A stretch of DNA of 64,000 nt from Streptomyces lydicus. GTDB taxonomy: Bacteria; Actinomycetota; Actinomycetes; Streptomycetales; Streptomycetaceae. Below are positions 8,052 to 16,574 of this stretch, one piece after another. Location: the NCBI RefSeq assembly GCF_000717345.1, contig NZ_JNZA01000004.1, positions 62,001 through 126,000 on the forward strand. Direction: 5' to 3'. Every line of letters starts with the position of its first letter. Within the stretch, counting starts at the first letter, position 1. The position numbers and the translations under genes are program-made. The notes beneath the pieces were generated by a model, which was not told the origin of the DNA, searched no databases, and saw only the letters and a list, made by a program, of their open reading frames with translations.

Positions 8052-8474
8052 TCAGGTGGCGTGCCACCCGGACCAGCGACCCACCGTGATCTCCACCACC
8101 GGCCCTTCCGGCGGGCACGCGGCGTACTGCTGCCGGTACTTGTCCACCAGCAGGCGGACGTGGCGCGCGGCCGCCGGTGAGCCGTCCGGCGGTGGCAGCA
8201 CGACGGCTGTCCCGTCCGCCCGCGCCCACCACAGGCGGCCCCAGTCCTCGTCGTAGCCGTCGACGAGGACGCAGACCTCGGGGTGCGCCCGGATGTTGGC
8301 CAGCCGCTTCAGCCGGTCCGACCGTTTCGGCTTGTGGTCCACGGCGAAGACCACGGTGTCACCGGTGAGGGCGAACACCACCGGGACCAGGTGCGGCCGG
8401 CCGTCGACGTCAACGGTCGCGAGCCGGGCGATCCGGGCCTGCGCGAAGCGCTCCCGGGCCTGCCCGCTCGTCAT
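8052..8474 (-). CDS. PPOX-class F420-dependent oxidoreductase (TIGR03668-like)
   Basis: A 140-residue split-beta-barrel protein of the pyridoxamine-phosphate-oxidase-like superfamily: RLATVDVDGRPHLVPVVFAL, then VVFAVDHKPKRSDRLKRLANIRAHPEVCVLVDGYDEDWGRLWWARADG. This pattern fits the actinobacterial F420-binding subgroup, which reduces or shields substrates using deazaflavin cofactor; the physiological substrate is not predictable. The ATG at 8474 is used; a GTG three codons earlier is also possible, and neither has a clear Shine-Dalgarno sequence. It is on the same strand as the secreted protein upstream but separated by 269 bases. Confidence 0.85.
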   Translation of the reverse strand: MTSGQARERFAQARIARLATVDVDGRPHLVPVVFALTGDTVVFAVDHKPKRSDRLKRLANIRAHPEVCVLVDGYDEDWGRLWWARADGTAVVLPPPDGSPAAARHVRLLVDKYRQQYAACPPEGPVVEITVGRWSGWHAT

Positions 8475-8743
8475 GCGCGGCACTGCGCACCCGGCCGGCT
8501 CATGTGACGCGTTCCATGACGTCGACGAGCTGATCGGTGAGGAACGTCGACACACCGAACTGCACAGCGACTCCTTCGGCTCCGGGTACCCAGGAGAGGC
8601 AATTGCGCACGGCGCGCTCTCCCGCACTCCCAGGCGAGGTACCCCGATCGGCCGCGCCACAACAATCCGTGCGTCCGACCGGGCGATCGCCGAACGCGGC
8701 GTACGGCGGGTCAGCGGCAGCTGACTGACAAGTGCGAACACGC

Positions 8744-9442
8744 CTACTTGATGCCCTGGGCCTTGGCGTTGGCGAGTAAGGCCCTTAATCCGTTGATGTC
8801 GTAGCCGGTGAGGTGACCCATGCCGGTGGCGGTCTTGTAGCCGCCGTTGGGGCTGCACATGATCGGGGTGTTGCCGTAGCTGGTGGCCACGCAGCCGTAC
8901 GGGACGGCCTGGCCGGCCGCGTCCAGGCGGTTGGGGTGATCGAGGCCGAGGGCGTGCAGCGGCTCGTGAACGAGTGTGTTCCGCAGCTTGTACGGCTCGA
9001 TGGGGTAGCCGGTCCAGTACTCGGAGTCGTAGGCGACCATCCCGCCGATGCCGACTCCGCCGGCCGGGTTGGGGCAGGGCATGGCCTGACTGAAGCCGGC
9101 GCGGCCCATGGGCCGGTAGATCTCGATGATCTGCACGTGGTAAGCGGGACCGCACTTCGCGGGGTTCACCGTCTCGACCCCACCGATCTTGAGATGGATG
9201 CCGGCCGCGTTGATCTGGGGAACGGCCGGGGCGAGGAGCGGGGTGTAGCGCTTCCGCAGGGTCTCGGTGGCGAACGTGATGGTGTACGTCCGGCTGGGGG
9301 AAATCGAGGTGACGCCCAGCTGCGTGGCGATTTTCCACCCGGTGCCGGCGGTGATGAGGGTGGCGGCATGTGTGGGGGTGGGGGTGGTGAGGACGGCGCA
9401 CACCGTGAGGGCTGCGGCGGCGCCGGCGAGGGTTTTGCGCAT
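8744..9442 (-). CDS. secreted metzincin-like metalloprotease with two TTA codons
   Basis: A 232-residue secreted protein with a Sec signal peptide (MRKTLAG, hydrophobic core, THAA near residue 26). Residues 159-169 read HEPLHALGLDH, the metzincin zinc motif HExxHxxGxxH with Pro at the x position, and a possible Met-turn follows at Met195 (NTPIMCSPN). Four cysteines (97, 123, 184, 196) could make two disulfides. It resembles small Streptomyces metzincin-like secreted proteins; substrate unknown. RBS AAGGAG lies 7 bases before the ATG. Leu219 and Leu222 are both encoded by TTA (GGA TTA AGG GCC TTA CTC), the codon read only by the bldA tRNA, so production may be tied to development. Confidence 0.82.
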   Translation of the reverse strand: MRKTLAGAAAALTVCAVLTTPTPTHAATLITAGTGWKIATQLGVTSISPSRTYTITFATETLRKRYTPLLAPAVPQINAAGIHLKIGGVETVNPAKCGPAYHVQIIEIYRPMGRAGFSQAMPCPNPAGGVGIGGMVAYDSEYWTGYPIEPYKLRNTLVHEPLHALGLDHPNRLDAAGQAVPYGCVATSYGNTPIMCSPNGGYKTATGMGHLTGYDINGLRALLANAKAQGIK

Positions 9443-9683
9443 GCGGAGGCTCCTTATGAAGTTGTGGGGGGATTGTGTCGACTCTTCACATCAGACGTAC
9501 GAGCGCGGGGATCAGTTGCCTACCAAACTTGATCAACTTCGCTGCACGGCAGGGCGGTTGATCTGCTTGGAGGGCCGCCACGCGCGGCCCGAGCCCCGCA
9601 CCGCCCCCAAGGAGTGAGGGGTGCGCGCATCGACGCCCCGTAACGAGCCGGTCCGATGACGATGCGTCAGGTATCAGGAATCT

Positions 9684-10721
9684 TCAGGTCAGGAAGGCGA
9701 CCAGCAGCAGCCCGCCGCCCAGGAGTGCGGGCAGGATCAGCCGGGTCGGGCGGGCCACTCCGAAGACGGCGGCGAATGCGGAGAAGACGAGGGAGAGCAT
9801 GCCGGCGCAGCCGGTGAGCAGGCGCAGTGCCGCGTCGACGGGCTGCCGGTCGGCGATCTGCGTGGTGGTGACGATGAAGGCGATGACGGCCGCGAGCAGC
9901 CCCAGCGTGCCGAGCGTCTCCGCCCTGACCTTCCCGAGCTCGGTCCTCGCCTGCTGCCCGACGTCGGCGACGGCCTTGTCCAGCCGCTCCTGGAGGGTGT
10001 CGGCGACCTGCGTGGTGGCCTCCTCCAGGCGGGCCCGGATGGCCGTCGCCTCGCGGTGCAGCGTGATGTCCGCCCTGATCCGGTGGTACTCGACGACCCG
10101 CATCGCATACCCGGTCTGCTCGGAGTCCTCCAGATCGAGGGCGCGCTGGATGGAGGCGAGCGCGAGGTCGAAGTCCCCCAATAATCCCGTGAGTTGGGCA
10201 TGCACGGCACGGAAGCGCGGGCGCTCGGGGGCCGTTTCGATGGCCCGCTCCATCCGGCGGACGGCCGAGGCGAGATCCTCCCGTCCGACCTCTCCCCCGC
10301 TCCACGCGTACTCCGCCAGGATGCGGGCGTGATGGGCGACCAGCGCCAGATTGCCCGGGTAGGCGGCCAGCGCCGTCTCCGCGTGGCGCAGCGCGGTCAC
10401 CAGGTCGGGCCCGGCCTGTTCCAGCATCGCCATGTCGGAGTCCAGGACGGCGCGCATCGGCACCCCGTCGAAACGGGCCGCATGCCGCTGGTACAGCGCC
10501 CGGAAGCGGCTGGCGTCCAGGGCGCGGCGGTGCCGGGCCAGCAGGACGTAGAGCGCGTTGAAGCCGCGCTGCGGGTCCGACGCGTCGGCGATGCAGCGTT
10601 CCAGGGCGTCCAGCTCCGGTGCCGCGAGCCGCTCCGCTATCCCGGTCGCCACGACGTGGTACTCCGAGGACGCCATGGGCGGCATGGTGGCGACGGCCTC
10701 GACTGCGCGCGTAACAGACAT
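9684..10721 (-). CDS. tetratricopeptide-like membrane protein, function unknown
   Basis: A 345-residue protein not assigned to a named family. The first 230 residues are helical and TPR-like, with Ala/Arg-rich repeats (MAMLEQAGPDLVTALRHAETALAAYPGNLALVAHHARILAEYAW; AVHAQLTGLLGDFDLALASIQRALDLED). A coiled-coil-like segment follows at about 230-275 (ARLEEATTQVADTLQERLDKAVADVGQQ). Three C-terminal membrane helices come last: LGLLAAVIAFIVTTT, LTGCAGMLSLVFSAFAAVFG and LPALLGGGLLLVAFL. The ATG at 10721 is the first Met with plausible sequence. It is divergent from the SUMF1-like gene with only 51 bases between, so the two may share control. Confidence 0.7.
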   Translation of the reverse strand: MSVTRAVEAVATMPPMASSEYHVVATGIAERLAAPELDALERCIADASDPQRGFNALYVLLARHRRALDASRFRALYQRHAARFDGVPMRAVLDSDMAMLEQAGPDLVTALRHAETALAAYPGNLALVAHHARILAEYAWSGGEVGREDLASAVRRMERAIETAPERPRFRAVHAQLTGLLGDFDLALASIQRALDLEDSEQTGYAMRVVEYHRIRADITLHREATAIRARLEEATTQVADTLQERLDKAVADVGQQARTELGKVRAETLGTLGLLAAVIAFIVTTTQIADRQPVDAALRLLTGCAGMLSLVFSAFAAVFGVARPTRLILPALLGGGLLLVAFLT

Positions 10722-10772
10722 GAGGCGAACGCTAGCGAGTGCCCGGCGCCGATGTCGTAGGGTTTCCTGATC

Positions 10773-11459
10773 ATGGACACCCGCACAGCACACCGGATGG
10801 TCGCCATCCCGCCGGGACGGGTCACCCTGTCCGACCGCCGGACGCGGCGCAGTTGGCCGGTCGAGCTCGCGCCCTTCCGGCTCGCCGCGTACCCGGTGAC
10901 CCAGGCGCTGTACGCGCAGATCACCGGCCTGCGTCCGGGCACCGTGCGGGGGGACCGGCTGCCCGTCGAGGGCGTCTCCTGGTGGGACGCGGTCCGGTTC
11001 TGCAACGCACTGTCCCGGAGCGAGGGGCTCGCGCCCGCCTACCGGCTCGATGCCGCCCTCGACTCCGAGGGCGCCGGCATCACCTGGGACGCCACGGCCG
11101 ACGGGTACCGGCTGCCGACCGAGGCCGAGTGGGAGCACGCCTGCCGCGCCGGTACGACCGGACCGCATTACGGGCCGCTCGACGAGATCGCGTGGTACCG
11201 CGGCAACTCGCAGGAGCGCCTCCACGAGGTGGCCGGCAAGCGTCCCAACGTGTGGGGCCTCTACGACATGCTCGGCAACGTCTGGGACTGGTGCTGGGAC
11301 GTCTACGACCCCGCGGTCTACGGCAGTTACCGGGTGCTGCGGGGCGGCGGCTGGTTCGACGAGCACTGGAGTTGCCGGGCCTCGGCGCGTCGCCGCAGCC
11401 ATCCGACCTTCCAGGTCGATGACGTGGGGTTCCGCGTCGCCCGTTCCGTCGTGGGCTGA
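10773..11459 (+). CDS. SUMF1 / formylglycine-generating-enzyme-like protein
   Basis: A 228-residue FGE-sulfatase (SUMF1) domain protein. Seen in order: PFRLAAYPVTQALYAQITG, LPVEGVSWWDAVRFCNALS, ADGYRLPTEAEWEHACRAG, NVWGLYDMLGNVWDWCWDVYD, RVLRGGGWFDEHWSCRASARRRSHP and DDVGFRVAR. True FGE needs a Cys pair in the C-terminal region; here only one (WSC) lies near that position, so this is more likely a non-FGE SUMF1 protein (the fold also serves in ergothioneine synthesis, C-type-lectin-like binding and kinase effector roles). No sulfatase adjoins it. Start at ATG 10773. Confidence 0.85.
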   Translation: MDTRTAHRMVAIPPGRVTLSDRRTRRSWPVELAPFRLAAYPVTQALYAQITGLRPGTVRGDRLPVEGVSWWDAVRFCNALSRSEGLAPAYRLDAALDSEGAGITWDATADGYRLPTEAEWEHACRAGTTGPHYGPLDEIAWYRGNSQERLHEVAGKRPNVWGLYDMLGNVWDWCWDVYDPAVYGSYRVLRGGGWFDEHWSCRASARRRSHPTFQVDDVGFRVARSVVG

Positions 11460-11707
11460 CCACCGGCCGCGCGGGAAGCCCGCCTCGGGCAGGAGCTTGG
11501 TGCCGAGCGCGAGGCCGAGGTGGTGGCGGCCACGGCTGTCCCTCCCACTACGGGCCCACCCCGACGGACCCCTGAGGCCGGCCGCGAGGCGTCTCGTCCG
11601 CACGGTCGACGAGACGACGGCGGACGGGACCGATGCTGGGAACGTCGGTCCGCGAAGGAGGCCGACAGCGGGGCACCAGGGCACCGGGACACCACCGAGG
11701 AGGAGCT

Positions 11708-12124
11708 GTGACAGCCGAGGAGAACCTGCACCAGCCGCGCAGCCTGACGGCGTTCCGGGCCACGAAGCTGCTCGTCGGCTGCCACCTCGGCATCAGCGTC
11801 CTCACCCTCGTCGCGATCGTCCTGCTCCGCGGCGACGCGGCACTGGTGACCGACGCCGTATGGGTGCGGGTGGTCATCGTCGTCGCCAGTGCCCTGCTGA
11901 TGTTCGTCTCCGCCGTCCGCACCGCCCGCGGATCCCGGCGGGCGTATCGCCGCCTGCGGATCCTTTCGGGCGTGATGCTGGTGGCCATAGCCGTCATCCT
12001 CGCGGTGCCCGGCGCCTTCCCGCTGTGGCTGAAGATCGAACAGGGCGTGTGCGGGCTCGTCCTGCTGGGCGTCGCCGCGCTCGTGAACGGCAAGCACCTG
12101 CGGGCGGTGTTCGCCGTCGGATGA
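11708..12124 (+). CDS. four-helix integral membrane protein, unknown function
   Basis: A protein of 138 residues, mostly membrane: helices near LLVGCHLGISVLTLVAIVLL, VWVRVVIVVASALLMFVSAV, LRILSGVMLVAIAVILAVPGAF and QGVCGLVLLGVAALV. The short cytosolic loop RTARGSRRAYRRLR is basic, so the ends probably face the cytosol. The GTG at 11708 is favoured by GAGGAGGAGC immediately upstream. I do not recognise the family beyond similarity to small Streptomyces membrane proteins. Confidence 0.72.
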   Translation: MTAEENLHQPRSLTAFRATKLLVGCHLGISVLTLVAIVLLRGDAALVTDAVWVRVVIVVASALLMFVSAVRTARGSRRAYRRLRILSGVMLVAIAVILAVPGAFPLWLKIEQGVCGLVLLGVAALVNGKHLRAVFAVG

Positions 12125-12138
12125 GTAGCGCGCGGCGG

Positions 12139-12759
12139 CTACTCGAAGCGCGTGGCGTCGCCGGCCCCCCGGCGTACGATCTCGGGCGCGCCGCCGGAGA
12201 AGTCGATCACGGTGGTCGGCTCGGTGCCGCACTCGCCGGAGTCGACCACGGCGTCCACCACGTGGTCGAGCCGTTCCTTGATCTCCCAGCCCTGCGTCAG
12301 CGGCTCTTCCTCGTCCGGCAGCAGCAGCGTGCTGGAGAGCAGCGGCTCACCGAGCTCGGCCAGCAGGGCCTGGGCCACGACGTGGTCGGGGATCCGTACG
12401 CCGACCGTCTTCTTCTTCGGGTGCAGCAGCTTGCGCGGCACCTCCCGCGTCGCGGGGAGGATGAACGTGTAACTGCCGGGCGTGGCCGCCTTGATCGCGC
12501 GGAACACATCGTTGTCGATCTGCACGAACTGACCCAGCTGGGCGAAGTTCTCGCATACCAGCGTGAAGTGGTGACGGTCGTCGAGGTTCCGGATCGACCG
12601 GATGCGATCGATGCCGTCGCGACTGCCCAGCTGGCATCCGAGTGCGAAGCAGGAGTCCGTCGGATACGCGATGAGCGCGCCGGAGCGGATGCTGTCGGCC
12701 ACCGTGCTGATGGTGCGGCGCTGCGGGTTCTCGGGGTGCACGTCGAAGTACTTCGCCAT
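12139..12759 (-). CDS. yciO: YciO-type Sua5/YrdC domain protein
   Basis: A 206-residue YrdC-fold protein, the same length as E. coli YciO and alike along its whole length: FDVHPENPQRR at the start, AYPTDSCFALGCQLGSRDGIDRI, PGSYTFILPATREVPRKLLHPKKKTVGVRIPD, LLSSTLLLPDEEE and PTTVIDFSGGAPEIVRRGAGD. YrdC/Sua5 proteins make threonylcarbamoyl-AMP for tRNA t6A; YciO is a shorter paralogue lacking the Sua5 C-terminal domain, with weak or uncertain activity. A separate essential TsaC/Sua5 is expected elsewhere. Start is the ATG at 12759. Confidence 0.9.
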   Translation of the reverse strand: MAKYFDVHPENPQRRTISTVADSIRSGALIAYPTDSCFALGCQLGSRDGIDRIRSIRNLDDRHHFTLVCENFAQLGQFVQIDNDVFRAIKAATPGSYTFILPATREVPRKLLHPKKKTVGVRIPDHVVAQALLAELGEPLLSSTLLLPDEEEPLTQGWEIKERLDHVVDAVVDSGECGTEPTTVIDFSGGAPEIVRRGAGDATRFE

Positions 12760-12863
12760 CCGGCGAGTCTAGGTGCTCTCCTGACCTTGCGCTTCCGACA
12801 AAAGCGCAGTACACGGCACATTTGCCCGCGGGTTGACTTTTCACCCGCCCGGCTCCTGTTCCA

Positions 12864-13964
12864 CTACGCCTGCTGAATCGCCCTCACCAGGCCGGCCACG
12901 AGGTTCGCCCGCTCGGCCATGGCACCGATCACCAGGTACTCGTGGTCGGCGTGCGCACCGCCCCCGACCGCTCCGAGGCCGTCGAGCGTCGGCACCCCGA
13001 GTGCGGCGGTGAAATTGCCGTCGCTGCCGCCGCCGACCGCCCTGCCTTCGATGCCGGGAAGCAGTCGCTGCGCCACCGCGAACAGCCCGGCCGCCGCCGA
13101 CTCGGGCATCGGGGGCCGGCCGACCGCTCCCTGAACCGTGATCTCCGCCTCGTCCAGATGGGGAGCCAGTGCCGCGAAGGCGGCTTCGATGCGCTCCTTC
13201 TCGTCGGCCGACTCGACCCGGACGTCAACGATGACGGTCGCCTCCGCGGGCACCACGTTGTCCAGGGTTCCCGCGGACGCGACGGTCGGGGTGACGGTCG
13301 TGCCGAGGTCGGGGCGGCCGAGTGCGGCGATGTCCAGCACCTGGTGCGCTGCCTCGATCAGGGCGTTGACCCCGGCGGCGGGCTCCAGCCCGGCGTGTGA
13401 CGCCCGGCCCGCGACGGAGACCTCGAACGTGCCGCAGCCCTTGCGGCCGGTCTTCAGGGCTCCGCCCTCGGCGGCTCCCTCGAACACGAGCACGGCGCCG
13501 CAGGCCAGGGCCCGTTCCTCGATGAGGGCCCGGGAGGAGCGGGAGCCGACCTCTTCGTCGGCGGTCACCAGGATCTCGACGCCGGACCGGTCGTCGAGCG
13601 CCGCCAAGCCGTGGATGGCCTGCACCAGACCGCCGAGCATGTCGAAGACCCCGGGGCCGGTCGCCTTCCCGTCCGCGACCTTGAACGGGCGGCGTTCAAG
13701 GGTGCCGAGCGGAAACACCGTGTCGTGGTGACCGAGGATCAGCACGGCGGGAGCGCCGCCGGCCGACCAGTGGACGTGCGGTCCGGCTTCGCTCTCGACG
13801 AGGACGGCCTGCCCGCCGAGGCGGCTCTCAATGACGGCGGCGACCGCGGTGGCCGATGCCCGCAACGCGTCCCGGTCGCGCGAGGGGGACTCGATCTCGA
13901 CGAGGGTCCTGAGGTCTTCCAGCATCGCGTCAACGCTCACATCGACGCTCTCGTGCATCGTCAC
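12864..13964 (-). CDS. M20-family metallopeptidase (carboxypeptidase G2-like)
   Basis: A 366-residue M20 exo-/aminoacyl peptidase. Di-zinc ligands are readable: His in LGHHDTVFPLG, bridging Asp in VFDMLGG, the catalytic Glu pair in VTADEEVGSRSS, Asp/Glu in VFEGAAEGG, and the last His in GGGAHADHEYL. A dimerisation insert starts near SVAGRASHAGLEP. Length and motif spacing fit the glutamate carboxypeptidase (CPG2) subgroup, which removes C-terminal Glu from folate-like or acyl substrates; the true substrate is not predictable. There is no signal peptide, so it is cytosolic. The ATG at 13964 is used; the ATG two codons later is an alternative. Confidence 0.9.
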   Translation of the reverse strand: MTMHESVDVSVDAMLEDLRTLVEIESPSRDRDALRASATAVAAVIESRLGGQAVLVESEAGPHVHWSAGGAPAVLILGHHDTVFPLGTLERRPFKVADGKATGPGVFDMLGGLVQAIHGLAALDDRSGVEILVTADEEVGSRSSRALIEERALACGAVLVFEGAAEGGALKTGRKGCGTFEVSVAGRASHAGLEPAAGVNALIEAAHQVLDIAALGRPDLGTTVTPTVASAGTLDNVVPAEATVIVDVRVESADEKERIEAAFAALAPHLDEAEITVQGAVGRPPMPESAAAGLFAVAQRLLPGIEGRAVGGGSDGNFTAALGVPTLDGLGAVGGGAHADHEYLVIGAMAERANLVAGLVRAIQQA

Positions 13965-14036
13965 CGTGCAAGGGTACTGGGCACGCCGCCACCGGAAGAG
14001 GGGGCCACCTGCCGGGCGGGCGTGGCCGGTGCGTGG

Positions 14037-14834
14037 TCAGGCGTCGTATGCGTCGGGGAGGCGCATGGCGGGGCCGCCGACGTGCAGACCGAGCGGGACC
14101 GCGCGGCCCGTCGGCTCCTCCCACGCCTCCTGGCGGCCGAGCGCGGTGAGGTCGAGGTAGGGGTAGCCGTTGTGGAACTCCTCGATGCCGCGGCCGAACG
14201 TGGAGTAGGTGTGGAAGACCTCGTCCCCGACGCGCAGGAATGCGCTGATGCCGGGCCAGTCGCCGCGCATGCTCTCCGACCACGGCGTTCCGGCCTCGGC
14301 CAGCTCGGACTCGGTGCGGTGGAAGATCTGCACCGGCGCGACCCGTTCGTCGACGGTCGCGTGGAAGTCGTAGTTGAAGTCGCTGCCCTCCGACGAGTAC
14401 CAGGGGAAGGTCCATCCCATCCGCGCCCGGAACGCGGCGAGCGTCGCGTACGGCGCCCGCGTCACCGCGACCAGCGTCGTGTTGCGGACGTGCAGTTGGC
14501 GCAGGTTGCCGATGCCGTCGGCCGCGGACGAGCAGCTGGGGCAGCCGGTCGGGCGAGGGTGCTCGGCGCCGTCGGCGTCGATGTCGAAGAGCCACATGAA
14601 GTGGTGCATGACCAGCTGGGGCCGCCCGTCGAACAGGTCCAGCAGGCCCACCTTCCCGTGCGGGCCGTCAAAGGTGTACGGCTTGTCGACGCGGACCATC
14701 GGCAGCCGTCGCCGTTCGGCGTTGACCCGGTCGCGCGCCCGGGTGAGCTCCTTCTCCTTGGCCAGCAGCTCCTTGCGGGCGGCGAGCCACTCCTCGCGCG
14801 ACACCACCTCGGGCAGGTTCACCCTCGTGCTCAT
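14037..14834 (-). CDS. DUF899 thioredoxin-like protein
   Basis: A protein of 265 residues with the full DUF899 pattern: VVSREEWLAARKELLAKEKELTRARDRVNAERRRLPMV, YTFDGPHGKVGLLDLFDGRPQLVMHHFMW, a CPSCSS motif in the thioredoxin-like active-site position, LVAVTRAPYATLAAFRARMGWTFPWYSSEGSDFNYDF, and VFHTYSTFGRGIEEFHNGYPYLDLTALGRQE. Family members are predicted redox or dithiol-disulfide proteins of unknown partner. The ATG at 14834 (MSTRVN) is preceded by GAGGGACGAG; the frame is open ten codons further but without support. Confidence 0.88.
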   Translation of the reverse strand: MSTRVNLPEVVSREEWLAARKELLAKEKELTRARDRVNAERRRLPMVRVDKPYTFDGPHGKVGLLDLFDGRPQLVMHHFMWLFDIDADGAEHPRPTGCPSCSSAADGIGNLRQLHVRNTTLVAVTRAPYATLAAFRARMGWTFPWYSSEGSDFNYDFHATVDERVAPVQIFHRTESELAEAGTPWSESMRGDWPGISAFLRVGDEVFHTYSTFGRGIEEFHNGYPYLDLTALGRQEAWEEPTGRAVPLGLHVGGPAMRLPDAYDA

Positions 14835-14987
14835 CTCGTCCCTCACCACGCCCTCGTCGTCCAATTCGCGACATAAGCCCCTTTACCTCCAGCTTGCGCC
14901 CGACTCCGCCCCCTTGCGCGCACGCACTCAGCGTCGGTTTCACCCGTACGTGTGCTGCACCGCAATTCGAACGCGTGATGCAATTCA

Positions 14988-15236
14988 GTGGTGACTTCCT
15001 ATGCCTTCCCCGACGATCTCCTCAAGGCCCAGCGCGACTGGTACGCCGCCTACCGGCAGCTCGCACAGGAGGAGAATCCCTCCCGGACCACGGTGCTGCG
15101 GCGCACGCTGCAGCGGCTGTCGGTACGGATCACCACGCACCCGTACTGGGCCACCGTCCCCGGCCGGGCCCCGGCCGCGCGGATGGCCCTCAAGCAGCAG
15201 ACATGGGAACCGACCGCCGAAGAGGCCCGACGGTGA
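14988..15236 (+). CDS. small conserved actinomycete protein
   Basis: An 82-residue protein, GTG start (14988, or GTG 14991), with the pattern DLLKAQRDWYAAYRQLAQ, TTVLRRTLQRLSVRI, THPYWATVPGRAPAARMALK. I recall small Streptomyces proteins with this layout (AQRxWxAxYxxL then TTxLRRxLxxLSxRxxxHPYW), function unknown. No convincing Shine-Dalgarno sequence lies upstream. It is divergent from the DUF899 gene and convergent with the GlxA-type regulator. Confidence 0.62.
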   Translation: MVTSYAFPDDLLKAQRDWYAAYRQLAQEENPSRTTVLRRTLQRLSVRITTHPYWATVPGRAPAARMALKQQTWEPTAEEARR

Positions 15237-15309
15237 CCGCCCGGGCAGGCGAGGAGGCGGGCCGGCCTGACGCGGAGGCGGGCCGCGAGGTGCGCGCCGG
15301 CCGCTTGCC

Positions 15310-16374
15310 TCAGGCGACCGGGCCGATGGGGTCCGCCGCCCGGACGGCGGGCGGCGGGGTACGGTCGCCGCGGCCTCCACCGCCCTCGCGGGAGTGCCGG
15401 AATCGGTTGCGGTATTCCGTGGGGGTCGTGTCGAGTCTCCGGCGGAAGGCACGGATCAAGGTGTCGATCGTCTGGAAGCCGCAGGACGACGCGATGCGAT
15501 CGAGGGTTTCATCGGTGGATTCGAGGTGGTGGCGTGCCACTTCGACGCGGGCCGATTCGAGGTACGCGGCCGGCGTCATGCCGAGTTCGGTCTTGAAGAT
15601 CCGGGTGAGTTGCCGTTCGCTCACGTGGGCCTGAGTGGCGAGGTCGGCGACCGTGAGCGGTGTGGTGATGTTCCGCGTGATGTAGTGGCGGAGATCCTCG
15701 ACCCGTCGCGTCGTCGAGACGGGTTCGAGCGGAACGCTGAATTGGCTCTGCCCGCCCGGCCGTTTCAGATACATCACGAGCTGCCGGGCGACCCGCAGGG
15801 CGACGGGTTCGCCGAAGTCGTCGGCGACCAGGGCGAGCGACAGGTCGAGGCAGGCGCTGATCCCCGCGCCGGTCCACACGTTGTGATCGCGAATGAAGAT
15901 CGGATCCGCGTCGACCTCGATCGACGGGTGAGCGGCCGCGAGTTGCCGCGCGGTGGACCAGTGGGTGGTGGCGCGCTTGCCGTCCAGCAGCCCTGCCTCC
16001 GCGAGAAGGTGCGCTCCCACACAGACCGAGGCGACGCGTCGCGCCCTGCCGGCGAGTGTCCGCACCCAGGCGACGACTGCGGGGTCGGTGAGGGCACGCA
16101 CGCGGCGCCGGCTGTCGACTTCGACCGCGCCGGGCACCAGCAGGGTGTCGATGCGCCTCGTGGACACCTCCCGGAGGGTGGTGTCGGGGAGGACGCGCAC
16201 CCCCGCCGAGGTGGTGACGGGGGCCAGGGTCTCGGCGGCCAGTACGACCTGGTAGCCCGTCGCCTCGTCCACCTCGCGCTGCAGCAGCGCGAACACTTCC
16301 GGGGGCCCGGTGACATCCAGCAGGTCGACGCCGTCGAAGAGAACGACGACCACCAGTCGCTTGACGGTGCTCAT
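15310..16374 (-). CDS. GlxA-family AraC transcriptional regulator with DJ-1/PfpI domain
   Basis: A 354-residue regulator. The N-terminal half (about 1-190) is a DJ-1/PfpI class I glutamine-amidotransferase-like domain (VVVLFDGVDLLDVTGPPEVFALL, nucleophile-elbow region RVASVCVGAHLLAEAGLLDG). The C-terminal half is an AraC HTH pair (TVADLATQAHVSERQLTRIF and TLDRIASSCGFQTIDTLIRAFRR). It likely senses a small ligand and controls the divergent isochorismatase gene, 200 bases away. I chose the ATG at 16374 (MSTVKRL) at the start of the DJ-1 domain, with GGGGAGGGG upstream; the longer open frame covers the direct repeats of the promoter region. Confidence 0.9.
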   Translation of the reverse strand: MSTVKRLVVVVLFDGVDLLDVTGPPEVFALLQREVDEATGYQVVLAAETLAPVTTSAGVRVLPDTTLREVSTRRIDTLLVPGAVEVDSRRRVRALTDPAVVAWVRTLAGRARRVASVCVGAHLLAEAGLLDGKRATTHWSTARQLAAAHPSIEVDADPIFIRDHNVWTGAGISACLDLSLALVADDFGEPVALRVARQLVMYLKRPGGQSQFSVPLEPVSTTRRVEDLRHYITRNITTPLTVADLATQAHVSERQLTRIFKTELGMTPAAYLESARVEVARHHLESTDETLDRIASSCGFQTIDTLIRAFRRRLDTTPTEYRNRFRHSREGGGGRGDRTPPPAVRAADPIGPVA

Positions 16375-16437
16375 GTGGTGTCCGCCCCTCCCCGGCCCGC
16401 CCGGTCGGCACCGACGGGGCGCCACCGCCCGCGACGC

Positions 16438-16468
16438 GATGTCTGTATCTGCGGATGTCTGTATCTGC
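16438..16468. promoter_or_regulatory. tandem direct repeat in GlxA-regulator / isochorismatase promoter region
   Basis: Two perfect 15-base copies of GATGTCTGTATCTGC at 16438-16452 and 16454-16468, a period of 16 bp. They lie between the divergent AraC-type regulator and the isochorismatase gene, about 64 bp upstream of the regulator ATG and 107 bp upstream of the enzyme ATG. AraC-family proteins bind tandem direct half-sites, so this is a candidate operator. The low-GC content also stands out locally. Confidence 0.6.
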
Positions 16469-16574
16469 ATGTTAGACGACATTGCCGACACCTCTGGTGG
16501 GTCGTAGCGTTCTCAGCACAGCCACCGCGCGGCGGCCCTCACCTTTCAACTCCACGCCCCAGGAGGGCACTTCC

